A stretch of 64,000 bases of DNA from Fomitopsis serialis (Eukaryota; Basidiomycota; Agaricomycetes; Polyporales; Fomitopsidaceae). The stretch lies in assembly GCF_022376445.1 (NCBI RefSeq), contig NW_025955024.1, positions 124,001 through 188,000 on the forward strand, given 5' to 3'. Positions 31,418 to 40,834 of this stretch are shown here, piece after piece. The notes below the pieces were generated by a model. It did not search any database and was not told where the DNA came from. It worked only from the letters and a program-made list of their open reading frames with translations. The position numbers and the translations under genes were made by a program. Each line of letters opens with the position of its first letter. Position 1 is the first letter of the stretch.

Positions 31418-34400
31418 TCACCTAGAAGACTCCTCCTCGCATGGAGGCCTGAGGCCCATGAGCCCTCGCAAGAGCTGGAACGGCTTGCGCTCGAGCGCCT
31501 TCGTGAAAGCGTCGGCGACATTGAGGTGAGACGGGACGTATTGGATAGCGATCCGCTTGGCGAGGACGACTTCGCGCAAGTAGTGCCACTTGATATCGAT
31601 GTGCTTCACACGAGAGTGGAAGGTGGAGTCGGAAGAGAGGGTGATGGCGCTGGTGCTGTCGACGCGCATGAGGGACGCCGAGTGCTGTGGAAAACCAAGG
31701 CCGTCAAGCAAGAAACGCAGCCAGACGCCTTCTTTCGAGGACTCAGCGGCCGCAACGTATTCCGCTTCAGTCGTGGAAGTCGAGACCGTAGGCTGCTTCC
31801 GCGCGGACCAAGATATGACGCCCGAGCCGAGATTCCAGCAATAGCCGCCTGTAGAACGACGAGTGTCGATGCAGCTGGCGTGGCTGGCGTCGGCGTAGCC
31901 GTTCAGATTAGCCGCATCAGCGCCGCCGAGGTGGAGCCGGAAGAGGCGCGTGCCCTTGAGGTACCGCACGACGCGTTTGGCGGCCTCCCAGTGGACTTCG
32001 GCATAGCAGTCGAGAAACTGGCTGAGGTGCTGAATCGCAAGCGCGATGTCCGGGCGAGTGCCGATAGCAAGGTACATAAGACAGCCTATGAGAGAGCGGT
32101 AGGGGAGACGCGCTGCACGCTCCTTGGCAGCAGGAGTCTTGGGAGCGTGCTGAGAGCGAGAGAGACGCAGGCCGGCTTCCATGGGCGTAGAGACCGGAGC
32201 GCAGTCAGGGCCGTCCAGGCGGAACTGCTTGACAATTTTGTCAATGAGGGCAGTCTGCGAGACGGCAACCGTCCGACGAGTGCGGTCGCGATCGATCTGA
32301 ATGCCAACACAGAACCGAGCCTCACCAAGGTCAGCGATCTTCCAGACGCGACGCAAATCGTCTTTGAACTCCTCCTTAGCGGCAGCCGAGCTAGCCGTTA
32401 GGAGGAAGTCGTCGACGTGCACGCCCGTGAGGACAGTCCCCCGCTCTGTCTTGCGATAGTAAACGCAGTACTCGCAGGGCAGGCGGGTGAAGCCGATGCT
32501 CAGCAGGTGCGCGTTCATGGTGTCGTTCCATGTACGACTGCCCTGCTTGGTGCCGTAAATGCCACGTACCAGCTCCCAAACCCAGCTCTCCTTGCCAGGC
32601 TCCTCAAAACCCGGAGGCTGCTCCATGTAGCAGTACTCCTCCTCAGGTAGGACGCCGTAAAGGAAGGCAGTTTTCACGTCCAACTGCTCGACTTCCCAGT
32701 CCAGAGATGCGGCTAGATGAAGGAGTGCACGAAAGGACTCCATGCGCATTGTGGGTGAGGAGGTCCGATTATAATCCTGCCCGTATACCTGCTGAAAACC
32801 CTTAGCGACCCAACGGGCCTTGAAACGCACCGGGTCGCCATTTTCATTCCGCTTCAACCTATAAACGGGCTTGCCCTTCATGACGCGACGCCCCGCCGGA
32901 ACCTGCGAGCGAGGGATGAGGCGGTACACACCCAGATCCTTGATGGACTGAAGCTCGTCCCGAAGGGCGGCGCGCCATTCATCCCGGAACGGAGACGCCT
33001 CGGCTTCCGCAAGAGAGGCGGGATCGCCCGGATACTCGACATTGAGAGGCAAGACATCGTCATTAGCCAACGCCGCAAGCGCAGACGCAAGGTCCGGTGC
33101 GGCGTCAGCAGACGGCTCGCCTACGTCGAGGTCGGAAGTGACCACAGGAGGCGGAGCAGGGGCAGCGGCCGGGGCGCTAGGGGGAATAGGCACAGGGATA
33201 CCGGAAGGGGAAGAGGGACGCGGAGAGGCCACGCGCATCTGCTCCAGAGTGCGATCCAGGCGAGAGACAAACGGCACGCCGACGGCGGCCGCCTGCTTCT
33301 GCGAAGGCATTGGTAAGCGCGAGGAGCGACGTACCGGCGGCGGGGCAGGCGCGAGGGCGGGAGCAAGGACAGGAGCGGGCCGCGCAGGCGCAGGAGGGAC
33401 GGCCGGAGCTGAACGCATCGGAGGCGCGTCAGCCGGCACAGGAGCGATGAAGGGCGGAGGCGGATCAGCAGCCACTGGATCATCGTCAATCACGGTGTCG
33501 GACGCCGACGCAGACGCAGACGCAGGCGAAGCTGGTGCGGGCGGGGCAGCCGAGGACGATGGCAGAACACCGGAGACCGGAGGAACCGAGGGAGCCTCGT
33601 GCGACTCGATGAACGAGACGTGAAACGACTCGACCACCTTATGGGTCCCTCTGTGGTACAGCCGATATGTCTTCGAGTGCTGACCGTACCCAATTAGCAC
33701 GCACTCCACGGACCTCTCATATATCTTGGGATTGTGGCGGTTTTGAATGAGCACAAACGCCCTACAACCTATTTCCCGTAAGTGTGAGAGATCCGGCTTC
33801 TTGCCGTGCCACATCTCGTACGGCGTGACGCCAGGCGGGAGGGAGCGAGATGGCGTGCGGACGGACAGATAGTTCGCAGTGACGAGAAATTCGTCCCAGC
33901 GATTTGGCGGAGCATTGGCGGCAAGCCGCATGGCGCGAGCGCGGTCCATGAGCGTACGATGGAAACGTTCGATGCGACCATTCTGCGCGGATGTATGCGG
34001 CGCGGTCGTACGCCATTGAGAGCCACGGCCCTCGATCCACGCTTTGAAGTCGTTGGAGAGCAGCTCGCCGTTGTCCACCTGCACGATGCCTAGGTGTTCC
34101 CCGGTCTCGACCTCACGAGCGAGGACCCACGCTTTGAAACGTTCAAGGATGACCTTCGAGGGCACCGGAATAGCCCACGTATGCGACGTGTAATCATCAA
34201 GAATGTTCATAGAATACAAATTGCCCAGAGCCGAGCGCACGTCCTGCTGCCCCTGCACGTCCACAAAAACGGTGCCCAGAATCCGCTTCGCCTTCTCCCC
34301 CACCCGTACTTTAGGAACTGCGCTTCTCGTCTGCTTGCCGAGAATGCAATGTTCACACTTTGACGGTGGGGAGAGAATGATAGGCATACCTGAAACGGAC

Positions 34401-36175
34401 CCGAAGCGAGCCATGTCGTGGATCGTGCGGTGGTTGACGTGCCCGAGACGACGGTGCCAAACATCGAGTGTCGGCACACGGCCAGAGTACAGGGCGTGCT
34501 CGGTGGAGGGAGGCGTCCCATCGAGGGAATAGAGACGCTTGGAAGTCAACGTGCCGGAGGCCAGAACAGCCCCGCCCGGCTTGAGAATGCGGACTCCAGT
34601 GTCCGTGAAGAGCACGGAGTAGCGAGACGCCGAGGCACAGAGGGCCGAGATACTGACAAGGCGGACAGTGGCCTGAGGCACGTAGAGGACGTTCTCGAGG
34701 ATGATAGAGGCGCCGCGACCAATGTGAAGGCGTACCTTGCCCACACCGCAGGCGTAGATGACGGAGCCACTTACCCCCCTAATGCCACGAGGAGAGATGG
34801 GTCGGAGGTCATGGAAATCGGCTTTACGAGGGGAGAGGTGCGTGGACGCGCCGGAATCGAACACAAAGGGTTCAGTCCCCTCAGTAGAGATGCGACGAGC
34901 CGAAGCAGGCAGCGGCGCCACCGAGAAAGCAGCAGGGTCGTCAGGAGCACGGCTGTGGGCCGTCCAGTTGAGAGAGACTGACTCTTCATCCTCGACGGAC
35001 ACCAAGGTCTCATATTCGAAGAGATCTGCCGGGACCGCCACCGTGGCGAGCCACTCAGGGGACGTGTCAGTGGCAAGACCGGCGAAGTCGGTTTCGGAAG
35101 TGGCGTCGCCCGAAGAAGCGGACTCGGCGGTCGACGGTGGAACCGTGCTCAGTAAGTACGCATGGCCGGTCTTGCCGTCAACGATGTATGCACGGCCCTG
35201 CTTGTCGCGGTCAGTACCAGAGGAAGAGGCCGCCGGCTTAGCGGAACGCTTCCCGGTCTTCTTGTTCGCGAGCACCTCCTCGCGACGACCTTCCATGCCG
35301 CCCCCGGGAGCCCAGCATTCCGGAGCTGTGTGGCCGTTCGGACGTGGGCACTTGGTGTTAGTGCACGTCTTCTGCGACGACGTCGGCTTCCCGGGCTTTG
35401 AATAGGCTGCGAGAGCGATGGCAGACGAGGACGCCTTGCTGTCGGAGAGGAGTCGTTGCTCAAGATCGAGGCGAGCAGCGATGTCGATGGACGTGTAAGG
35501 GATGCCCGAAGTGGCCGAAGCCGTGAGCGACGAACCAACCTGCGACTGCAGATGGGTGAGGTAGCCGTTCATGGAATTGAGCATGCCGATGGTCATGAAG
35601 ACCTCGAGGTTCGGGATGCCGATGTGGAAGATACGTTCGGCCAGTTCTTGGAGGCGTGTAGTCGTCTCCGAGAAGTGTTCTTCGGCAGTGTAACGACAGG
35701 CAAGGAAATCCTGAAGAAGGCGGACCTGAGCGTATGCGCCAGGCTGCTTCTCGTGTCGAGCGCAGAGAGCGACCCAGAGAGCGCGTGCGTCCGTGAACCC
35801 AGCGATGAAGCGTTGCTCCTCTTTCACCGCCTTCGAGCTGAGCAAGGCGATGATCACCTGCTCGTTGCGTCGGAAGTTCACGACGGAGCTGGGGTCGTCG
35901 TCGACAGAGGGAGCGATCTCCTCACCGGATAGGTACCCCCAGGCGAAGCAAATCTTGAGAGAGTTCGCGATGTACGTCTTCCAATCGTACCAGTTGTCCT
36001 TCTTGCGGTCGAGGATGACTCCGCCGCTGAGCAGGGACGACGGGACGTGGAGGAGCGAGATCTTCTCTCTGGAGGTCGCCTTGAGATCCATCTTTATCGC
36101 CGGAGATAGTTCCGATTGCTTCCTTGGCGTTTTGGGTACCGATACCCTGGGACTCGAAGTCGGGGTGATCGTCAT
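31418..36175 (-). CDS. Copia gag-pol polyprotein 2 (1585 aa)
   Basis: Single open frame. Gag with UBN2-like region (ALWVALCARHEKQPGAYAQ), zinc-knuckle-like CTNTKCPRPNGHTAPEC, protease (FDSGASTHLSP), GAG-pre-integrase (WHRRLGHVNHRTI, CEHCILGKQ), integrase (VDVQGQQ, QVDNGELLSNDF, NGRIERFHRTL), a long Pro/Ala-rich linker (about residues 880-1010), copia reverse transcriptase (GTKQGSRTW, HVDDFLLT) and RNase H (YADASHAS, STGGYCW). Its C-terminal codons also appear in inverted form at 30342-30413. No stop or frameshift is present, so the protein may be active. Confidence 0.94.
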   Translation of the reverse strand: MTITPTSSPRVSVPKTPRKQSELSPAIKMDLKATSREKISLLHVPSSLLSGGVILDRKKDNWYDWKTYIANSLKICFAWGYLSGEEIAPSVDDDPSSVVNFRRNEQVIIALLSSKAVKEEQRFIAGFTDARALWVALCARHEKQPGAYAQVRLLQDFLACRYTAEEHFSETTTRLQELAERIFHIGIPNLEVFMTIGMLNSMNGYLTHLQSQVGSSLTASATSGIPYTSIDIAARLDLEQRLLSDSKASSSAIALAAYSKPGKPTSSQKTCTNTKCPRPNGHTAPECWAPGGGMEGRREEVLANKKTGKRSAKPAASSSGTDRDKQGRAYIVDGKTGHAYLLSTVPPSTAESASSGDATSETDFAGLATDTSPEWLATVAVPADLFEYETLVSVEDEESVSLNWTAHSRAPDDPAAFSVAPLPASARRISTEGTEPFVFDSGASTHLSPRKADFHDLRPISPRGIRGVSGSVIYACGVGKVRLHIGRGASIILENVLYVPQATVRLVSISALCASASRYSVLFTDTGVRILKPGGAVLASGTLTSKRLYSLDGTPPSTEHALYSGRVPTLDVWHRRLGHVNHRTIHDMARFGSVSGMPIILSPPSKCEHCILGKQTRSAVPKVRVGEKAKRILGTVFVDVQGQQDVRSALGNLYSMNILDDYTSHTWAIPVPSKVILERFKAWVLAREVETGEHLGIVQVDNGELLSNDFKAWIEGRGSQWRTTAPHTSAQNGRIERFHRTLMDRARAMRLAANAPPNRWDEFLVTANYLSVRTPSRSLPPGVTPYEMWHGKKPDLSHLREIGCRAFVLIQNRHNPKIYERSVECVLIGYGQHSKTYRLYHRGTHKVVESFHVSFIESHEAPSVPPVSGVLPSSSAAPPAPASPASASASASDTVIDDDPVAADPPPPFIAPVPADAPPMRSAPAVPPAPARPAPVLAPALAPAPPPVRRSSRLPMPSQKQAAAVGVPFVSRLDRTLEQMRVASPRPSSPSGIPVPIPPSAPAAAPAPPPVVTSDLDVGEPSADAAPDLASALAALANDDVLPLNVEYPGDPASLAEAEASPFRDEWRAALRDELQSIKDLGVYRLIPRSQVPAGRRVMKGKPVYRLKRNENGDPVRFKARWVAKGFQQVYGQDYNRTSSPTMRMESFRALLHLAASLDWEVEQLDVKTAFLYGVLPEEEYCYMEQPPGFEEPGKESWVWELVRGIYGTKQGSRTWNDTMNAHLLSIGFTRLPCEYCVYYRKTERGTVLTGVHVDDFLLTASSAAAKEEFKDDLRRVWKIADLGEARFCVGIQIDRDRTRRTVAVSQTALIDKIVKQFRLDGPDCAPVSTPMEAGLRLSRSQHAPKTPAAKERAARLPYRSLIGCLMYLAIGTRPDIALAIQHLSQFLDCYAEVHWEAAKRVVRYLKGTRLFRLHLGGADAANLNGYADASHASCIDTRRSTGGYCWNLGSGVISWSARKQPTVSTSTTEAEYVAAAESSKEGVWLRFLLDGLGFPQHSASLMRVDSTSAITLSSDSTFHSRVKHIDIKWHYLREVVLAKRIAIQYVPSHLNVADAFTKALERKPFQLLRGLMGLRPPCEEESSR

Positions 36176-36306
36176 TGGCCGGTAGAGTGACTATATGCGG
36201 GGTAAAGGCGGGGTTAGCACACGTTGATGGGTGCCTCGAGGTTGTTCCGGGTCTGAAAAGCCGAAACGAAGTCTCAGGTAAGCGGGCGGGATCAAAATTA
36301 CCGCCC

Positions 36307-36319
36307 GGGGCTCATAACC
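36307..36319 (-). other. Primer-binding site of copia element 2 (initiator tRNA-Met anticodon arm)
   Basis: The plus strand GGGGCTCATAACC lies directly beside the LTR, the same 13-mer and position as in copia element 1, indicating half-tRNA priming from initiator tRNA-Met. Confidence 0.8.
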
Positions 36320-36573
36320 TGTAGAGACTAGACGATACGGTCAGACGCTCAGTCTCGAACAACTCGACTAAGATTGATCTACCTAGACGATACGGTCAGA
36401 CGCTTCGTAGGTAGTCAGTATCAGTGCTACAGTATAGTGATGTGGATTCTTACCTCAGTCTCGAACAACTCGACTGAGGAAAGAGAAGGGGAGAGGACGA
36501 GACGGACGAACCACCCCCGGCGGTATGTCACGTGCCCGGTGGCGGAGATCGAGATCGCGGGGCGAACTCAACA
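36320..36573 (-). repeat. 5' LTR of copia element 2
   Basis: 254 bp, begins TGTAGAG and ends CTCAACA on the plus strand. Host coding sequence resumes at 36574. Confidence 0.9.
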
Positions 36574-39079
36574 AGTCATTGTTGCAGTTACCAGCTCACC
36601 GGGTGCATCCCAAGTCCATGTCACTGATGCAAGAAGCAGATCGACGCACACCAACCCCGTCATTGTCTTTGATGCCACAACGCAAGAGGAGGCTGCCCTT
36701 CGCATCTACGCAAATGCAGAGGCGTCAGACAATCCCGTGTCCAGTGAGGTCGCGTCGCACATAGGCGGGCAGGGGAATCTTCTCTGTCGGAAGTGTGATG
36801 CTGGCGGGACTGACAGAGAAAAGGAAAGTAATGATGGATTCGAAAAGCTTTTCTCCGTGCGTCATTTATCTCGGTTTTGCTGGGAATACACTTTGTGTCA
36901 GAGGTTGATTCGCATGATGTGCTATAGCCCGGCAACTTACGGAACAAGGATGCGATCATAGAGCAACTCATACACCAGATATTTGAGGCCTGTTCTGGAG
37001 TCGCAAAACGTGTTCAGACATCGCAGACGGAGACTGGAGTCAAGGACACTTACACGCAATACTTCATTGAGAAGATCATTGACGAAGCCCGCACCCTTCG
37101 GGATATGCAACCTGAGATGACTCTCGATGAAGTCCAGCAGTTCCTATGGGCGAAGCATGAGCCGAACATGAAGGAGATGCTCAGTCCGTTTCTCACCCTG
37201 GAAGGTCGGTCTGATAGAGTTCACGTCATGTGCGCTTCAAAGTCACTGACTGCGAGGTCGTAGGTTTCGACCCGTCGCAGGATACCCCTATCGAGCTTCT
37301 ACACACAATCCTGCTTGGTCTAGTCAAATACGCCTGGCATCCGACGCACACGAAGTGGAACACCAAACAGAAACAGACATATGCTTTACGCCTCCAGGCA
37401 ACAAACCGGGATGGTTTGTCCGTCCACCCTATTCGCGCTAACTATGTCATGCAGTACGCAAACTCCTTGATTGGTCGCCAGCTGAAGACAATCATCCAGA
37501 CCGCTGTCTTCCATGTCCATGACCTCGTAGATCCAACAGAATTTCAGCTATGGAAGGTCGTCGGAGAACTCGCTGTGCTTTGTGGTTTACGGAGATATCA
37601 GAGACGAACCTCGAGCAATATCTGGTATGTAATACTTCTCCGTATGTCGCATTTCTGCTGCTATGACTGATCAGTCTGTATCAGGCTGATGTGCAGGTTG
37701 CGATTGCCAACGTCCTCGACGTCTTTGCAGGAATGGACCCGAGCAAACTGTTAGAGAAGATCAAGTTACATCTACTCAATCACATTTGCAAGGATATCCG
37801 TCGATTTGGTCCTCTGCTGAACGAGATGACAGAGTCCTTCGAGTGCTTCAACGCCATCTTCCGTGCGTGTTCTGTTCTATCAAACCATCTCGCTCCAAGC
37901 CGTGATATCGCGAACCAATTTGGCGACCTCGAGGGCTTCAAGCACCGCTTGACTGGTGGGTGGTGGGCCGACGATGAAGGCGGATGGATCCGTGCTGGGA
38001 CTGGAGTACGGGACTTCATGCAGACGCGCCCCATGCTCCAGACACTACTCGGGTGGTCTGATCCTGAGGGGCTCGCACCAGGTACGTTGATTCTAAGCTG
38101 TGATTATGTCATTGAGTCGGGTTCGACAGCTGCGCTCATACTCTATCACAGGCACTATCAAGCTCGCGCCTCTTCCTGCTGGTTGTCGCCACCGCCCGGA
38201 AGTCAACCTCCTCGAGACTGACGCCGCGCATGCGTTGAATCTCGGAACGTATGAAGACACAACTCGCTGGCTTCGTTGCACATCTGCCGTCTCACAGAGC
38301 AGTGACGAATGCTTCCTACAGTCGTGGATATATGCTGACTCCCCAATCGATGTACGTGTTATGTCATTTTGCGATCATGGTCCTTATCCGAGATGATCAT
38401 CAGGGACAACCAATAACTGGGCGCATTGCTGGCATCTTCGCGCGTGGTATGCCGAACGCCGAGGAAGCAATTGCTGTCCTTGACGTATACCATGTCTCGT
38501 CTCAGCGTCATGATGTCTATGGCATGCCTGTCCTAATCCGGCGGCAAGGAGAGGCTCAATCGGTGATTGTACTCGTCAAGGTGTGTCACCATATCTGTCG
38601 CTCTAACACTATAGAGACTGCATAGTACTCATAACTCGACGTAGAACCTCAAGTTCAAGTACAACGTTCAGCACGACTGCGCAAATGGGAGATGTTCTCC
38701 CAGTGGCGCACGGCCGCGTATGCAAGAACGACGGGCCACAACAATCATGGAAGACTTCATTGAACACGGTGAACTCGATCATTGGATCATCAACACCCTC
38801 AGCTTCCATAATGCGCACTTGATACGGGACATGTTACCGCGCTCGCTCTGGGCGCCCATTGCACTCCACGAAGACCGAGAGGTCAAGCATATCGAATTTG
38901 CGACAGCCTTACGAGAGCAACGACACACGAAACGCGCAGCGCAGAAAGCGAAGGCTGAAGCGAAGAAAGCAGCAAACCAAGCCGAGCGTGATAATGGGAT
39001 GGCAAACGGCGAGCCGAGTCGTCCGAGAAAACGCAAGCGACAGTCCGGGGTTGATATAGGAATGGACATAGATACTTGA

Positions 39080-39298
39080 CTGATATCACTACGCTTACGT
39101 GCATGTAGTCTACACCGGGATTCAATGATAACCTGCAAGGTGTTTGCGTCACGGTATCGGGCTGTTTCGCACCCAGTTCACCTTCGAGCTGCAGGCACTA
39201 GCATATGCCTGGATAAAGCAAGGTCAGTAGCTGGCTCTGAGGAGAATTTTCGAACGGCTGAGATCCGCATCGCTACATAGTCAGAATGTATTCCTCAT
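39080..39298. other. Region downstream of the transposase-like gene
   Basis: About 220 bp after the stop codon that should contain the right end of the transposon-like unit. I looked for an inverted match to 26400-26720 and found none that is convincing. Confidence 0.35.
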
Positions 39299-39870
39299 AT
39301 GGGTACTGGCTCGATTAACTGCTGTCAGGCGTCCGATCCTCAAGCTCACGGAGACATGTTTCCCGGCTGGCATCCATATAGCAGCACAGCCGGTCACTAT
39401 ATTTCCAAAAACGGTATCTACAACGTGACGGCTGTGCTGTCTCCGCCCGACAGTCTACGTGGCCCTGGGCTGTCATCACGATATTTTGACTACGTATGGG
39501 AAATTTGGCGGTGTAGCCTTCAGTCCCAATGGGACTTGCATCCAATTCGTGGCTAGGTAGAGCTCACAGCAGACGGATGCACCGACATGTTGCACAAACG
39601 CAGCGGCAGCCACTTCTGCGACACGCATCGTGCGCGAGGTGCTGCTGGGCCAGTACCGTTACGGCGCAGAGATGCAATCCGACTCAGAAGCCTGATGCCC
39701 TGAGAACAGGCCATTTTTTCGAAGTCAAACCTGCAGCAATGTTGCGTGGTGCCTACCAGTATACGGAAGGTCAACGCACATCGAATGTCACAACTTGGGA
39801 TGAACCTACCACTCTCTTTGCATGACAAGCAAGTCTATCTGGAATATCACAGGTCGTTAGTTACCTGCCG
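39299..39870 (+). pseudogene. Degenerate coding remnant, unidentified family
   Basis: Conserved-looking protein pieces follow one another in shifting frames. They are ASDPQAHGDMFPGWHPY and KNGIYNVTAVLS (39340-39440), FDYVWE then GGVAFSPNGTCIQFVAR after a one-base slip (39485-39556), AAMLRGAYQYTEGQRTSNVTTW and DEPTTLFA (39735-39822), then DKQVYLEYH in another frame. The order and spacing suggest one decayed gene rather than separate small genes. I do not recognise the family. Confidence 0.4.
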
Positions 39871-40015
39871 ATCTGCGGAGGTTCGCGCCAATCGCTTCGT
39901 GTAGTTGAAGGTCGCTTTCTAGTGTATCCTCGCGAGAGGCTTGCATCATCAGCAGCCAAGGTGGCAGCTGGATAGTCGAGTCGAATGAGTATAAATATCC
40001 CTAGTCCGTCAGGCA

Positions 40016-40687
40016 TTACAGCGTCGCTATCCTCTGCTGCATCTTCTCCTTCACCGTCATGTACGCGTTCATGATCGTCTGCTCGTTGATCACGATGTCC
40101 GTGCTGTCCGCCTTTGGCCGGCTTACGCGCGACGCGATGGCGGCGGAGTCGGTCTCGACAATGACGCTGGGACGCGACGCACGTCATTGCATCGAACGAG
40201 AAACTAGGGCGAAGCAGGACGCACCCGTCGTCAATCGTCTCGTCTAGACAGAGCAGGACAAGGTCGAGGTTCTCCAGCACTCCCCGCTTCTCGACCTGGT
40301 TCCGCAGGAGCATGTACACCGCGTCCGAGAACGCGACCAGTGCCGAGTGGAGCATAAGCTCGTTCTCGGCGGGGTCGCTGATGAGGTAGAAGATGAGGTC
40401 GAGCGAGTGCTTGTACACTGCGAGATGTGAGTCGTAGAGGATGATGTCGCCTACGCGCAGCGCAGTCAGCAGGGCATCTTACGGACATCGAGATCTAACG
40501 ACATACCTCCCGCCTTCTTCGTTTTCTGCCAGAGCCCCTTCTCAAATGCTCGCTGCTCCTTCAACGTACGGAGCTTTTGTGACTCGCCCTGCGGGTGGTT
40601 CTTTGGGTGGTAGTACTTTGCGAGGACGCGGTGTCCGTCCGTGTCCATGATGATGAAGGCAGAGACGGTGTATAATGTCAAATTCAT
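40016..40687 (-). CDS. Coatomer subunit zeta
   Basis: Zeta-COP, a small subunit of the COPI coat with a longin-like fold (AP small-chain family), needed for Golgi-to-ER retrograde transport. Exons (minus): 40687-40507, about 40461-40247, 40187-40016. Landmarks: LYTVSAFIIMDTDGHRVLAKYY, LKEQRAFEKGLWQKT, DIILYDSHLAVYKHSLDLIFYLI, PAENELMLHSALVAFSDAV, EKRGVLENLDLVLLCLDETIDDG, IVETDSAAIASRVSRP and the C-terminus VKEKMQQRIATL. Splice junctions rejoin the frame exactly. Length is about 190 residues, normal for the family. A 147 bp gap separates its start from a divergent methyltransferase gene. Confidence 0.92.
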
Positions 40688-40834
40688 CGTGAGTTCTCCG
40701 CTGAGACGTTTCCTTGAGTAACTGCAATATTTGGAATGAATTGAGAACGCTATGAAGCAGAGTCTCAGAGTAAGTCGGTGGTGGCAGCGGACAAGAGCGG
40801 GCAGTGGACACGACCGGGCGCTTGACACTGGTTC
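40688..40834. promoter_or_regulatory. Bidirectional promoter, coatomer zeta / carnosine N-methyltransferase-like gene
   Basis: Only 147 bp separates the two divergent start codons, so both promoters and leaders must share it. I see no clear TATA box on either side. Confidence 0.65.

Larger units (their letters stand above)
30342..31493. repeat. Perfect 1,152 bp palindrome built from the copia 2 3' end
   Basis: Two 576 bp arms meet with no spacer between 30917 and 30918 (CTCTACA/TGTAGAG). Each arm contains a full 254 bp LTR plus about 320 bp of the 3' end of the gag-pol region. The same 96-residue frame appears on opposite strands in the two arms (30573-30863 minus and 30972-31262 plus). Pairing fails exactly at 30341/31494. 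The right arm belongs to the complete element; the left arm is an inverted, 5'-truncated copy. Confidence 0.88.
30918..36573 (-). mobile_element. Complete Ty1/copia LTR retrotransposon 2
   Basis: A 5,656 bp element in minus orientation with 254 bp LTRs (30918-31171 and 36320-36573) that I read as identical. It has an intact 1585-codon polyprotein, a primer-binding site at 36307-36319, and a GAGGAGGAG polypurine tract next to the 3' LTR. In element orientation the LTR is TGTTGAG...CTCTACA (canonical TG...CA). It is unrelated in LTR sequence to copia element 1. It sits in the transposase-like gene; its left end abuts an inverted partial copy of itself rather than host DNA, so no 5 bp target duplication is visible. 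Confidence 0.93.
28416..39079 (+). pseudogene. Transposase-like protein of an agaricomycete multicopy family, interrupted by copia 2
   Basis: An N-terminal exon encodes a zinc-finger-like segment (CRVC, then HLNSLGHRRAC) within FTESEDGKKIHCRVCLAH. Then come [99 protein letters not shown] and [15 protein letters not shown] up to 30341. The frame resumes at 36574: [76 protein letters not shown] and HLAPSRDIANQFGDLEGFKHRLTGGWW. The basic C-terminus ends DIDT. I recall this architecture as a long, very repetitive 'hypothetical protein' family in polypores and relatives, likely a DDE-type transposase. I cannot assign the acidic residues. A one-base loss near 37580 also breaks the frame. Not functional as given. 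Confidence 0.7.

Noticed and set aside
31364..35932. Plus-strand frames up to 345 codons across copia element 2
   Set aside because: Antisense shadows of the polyprotein with no recognisable motifs.
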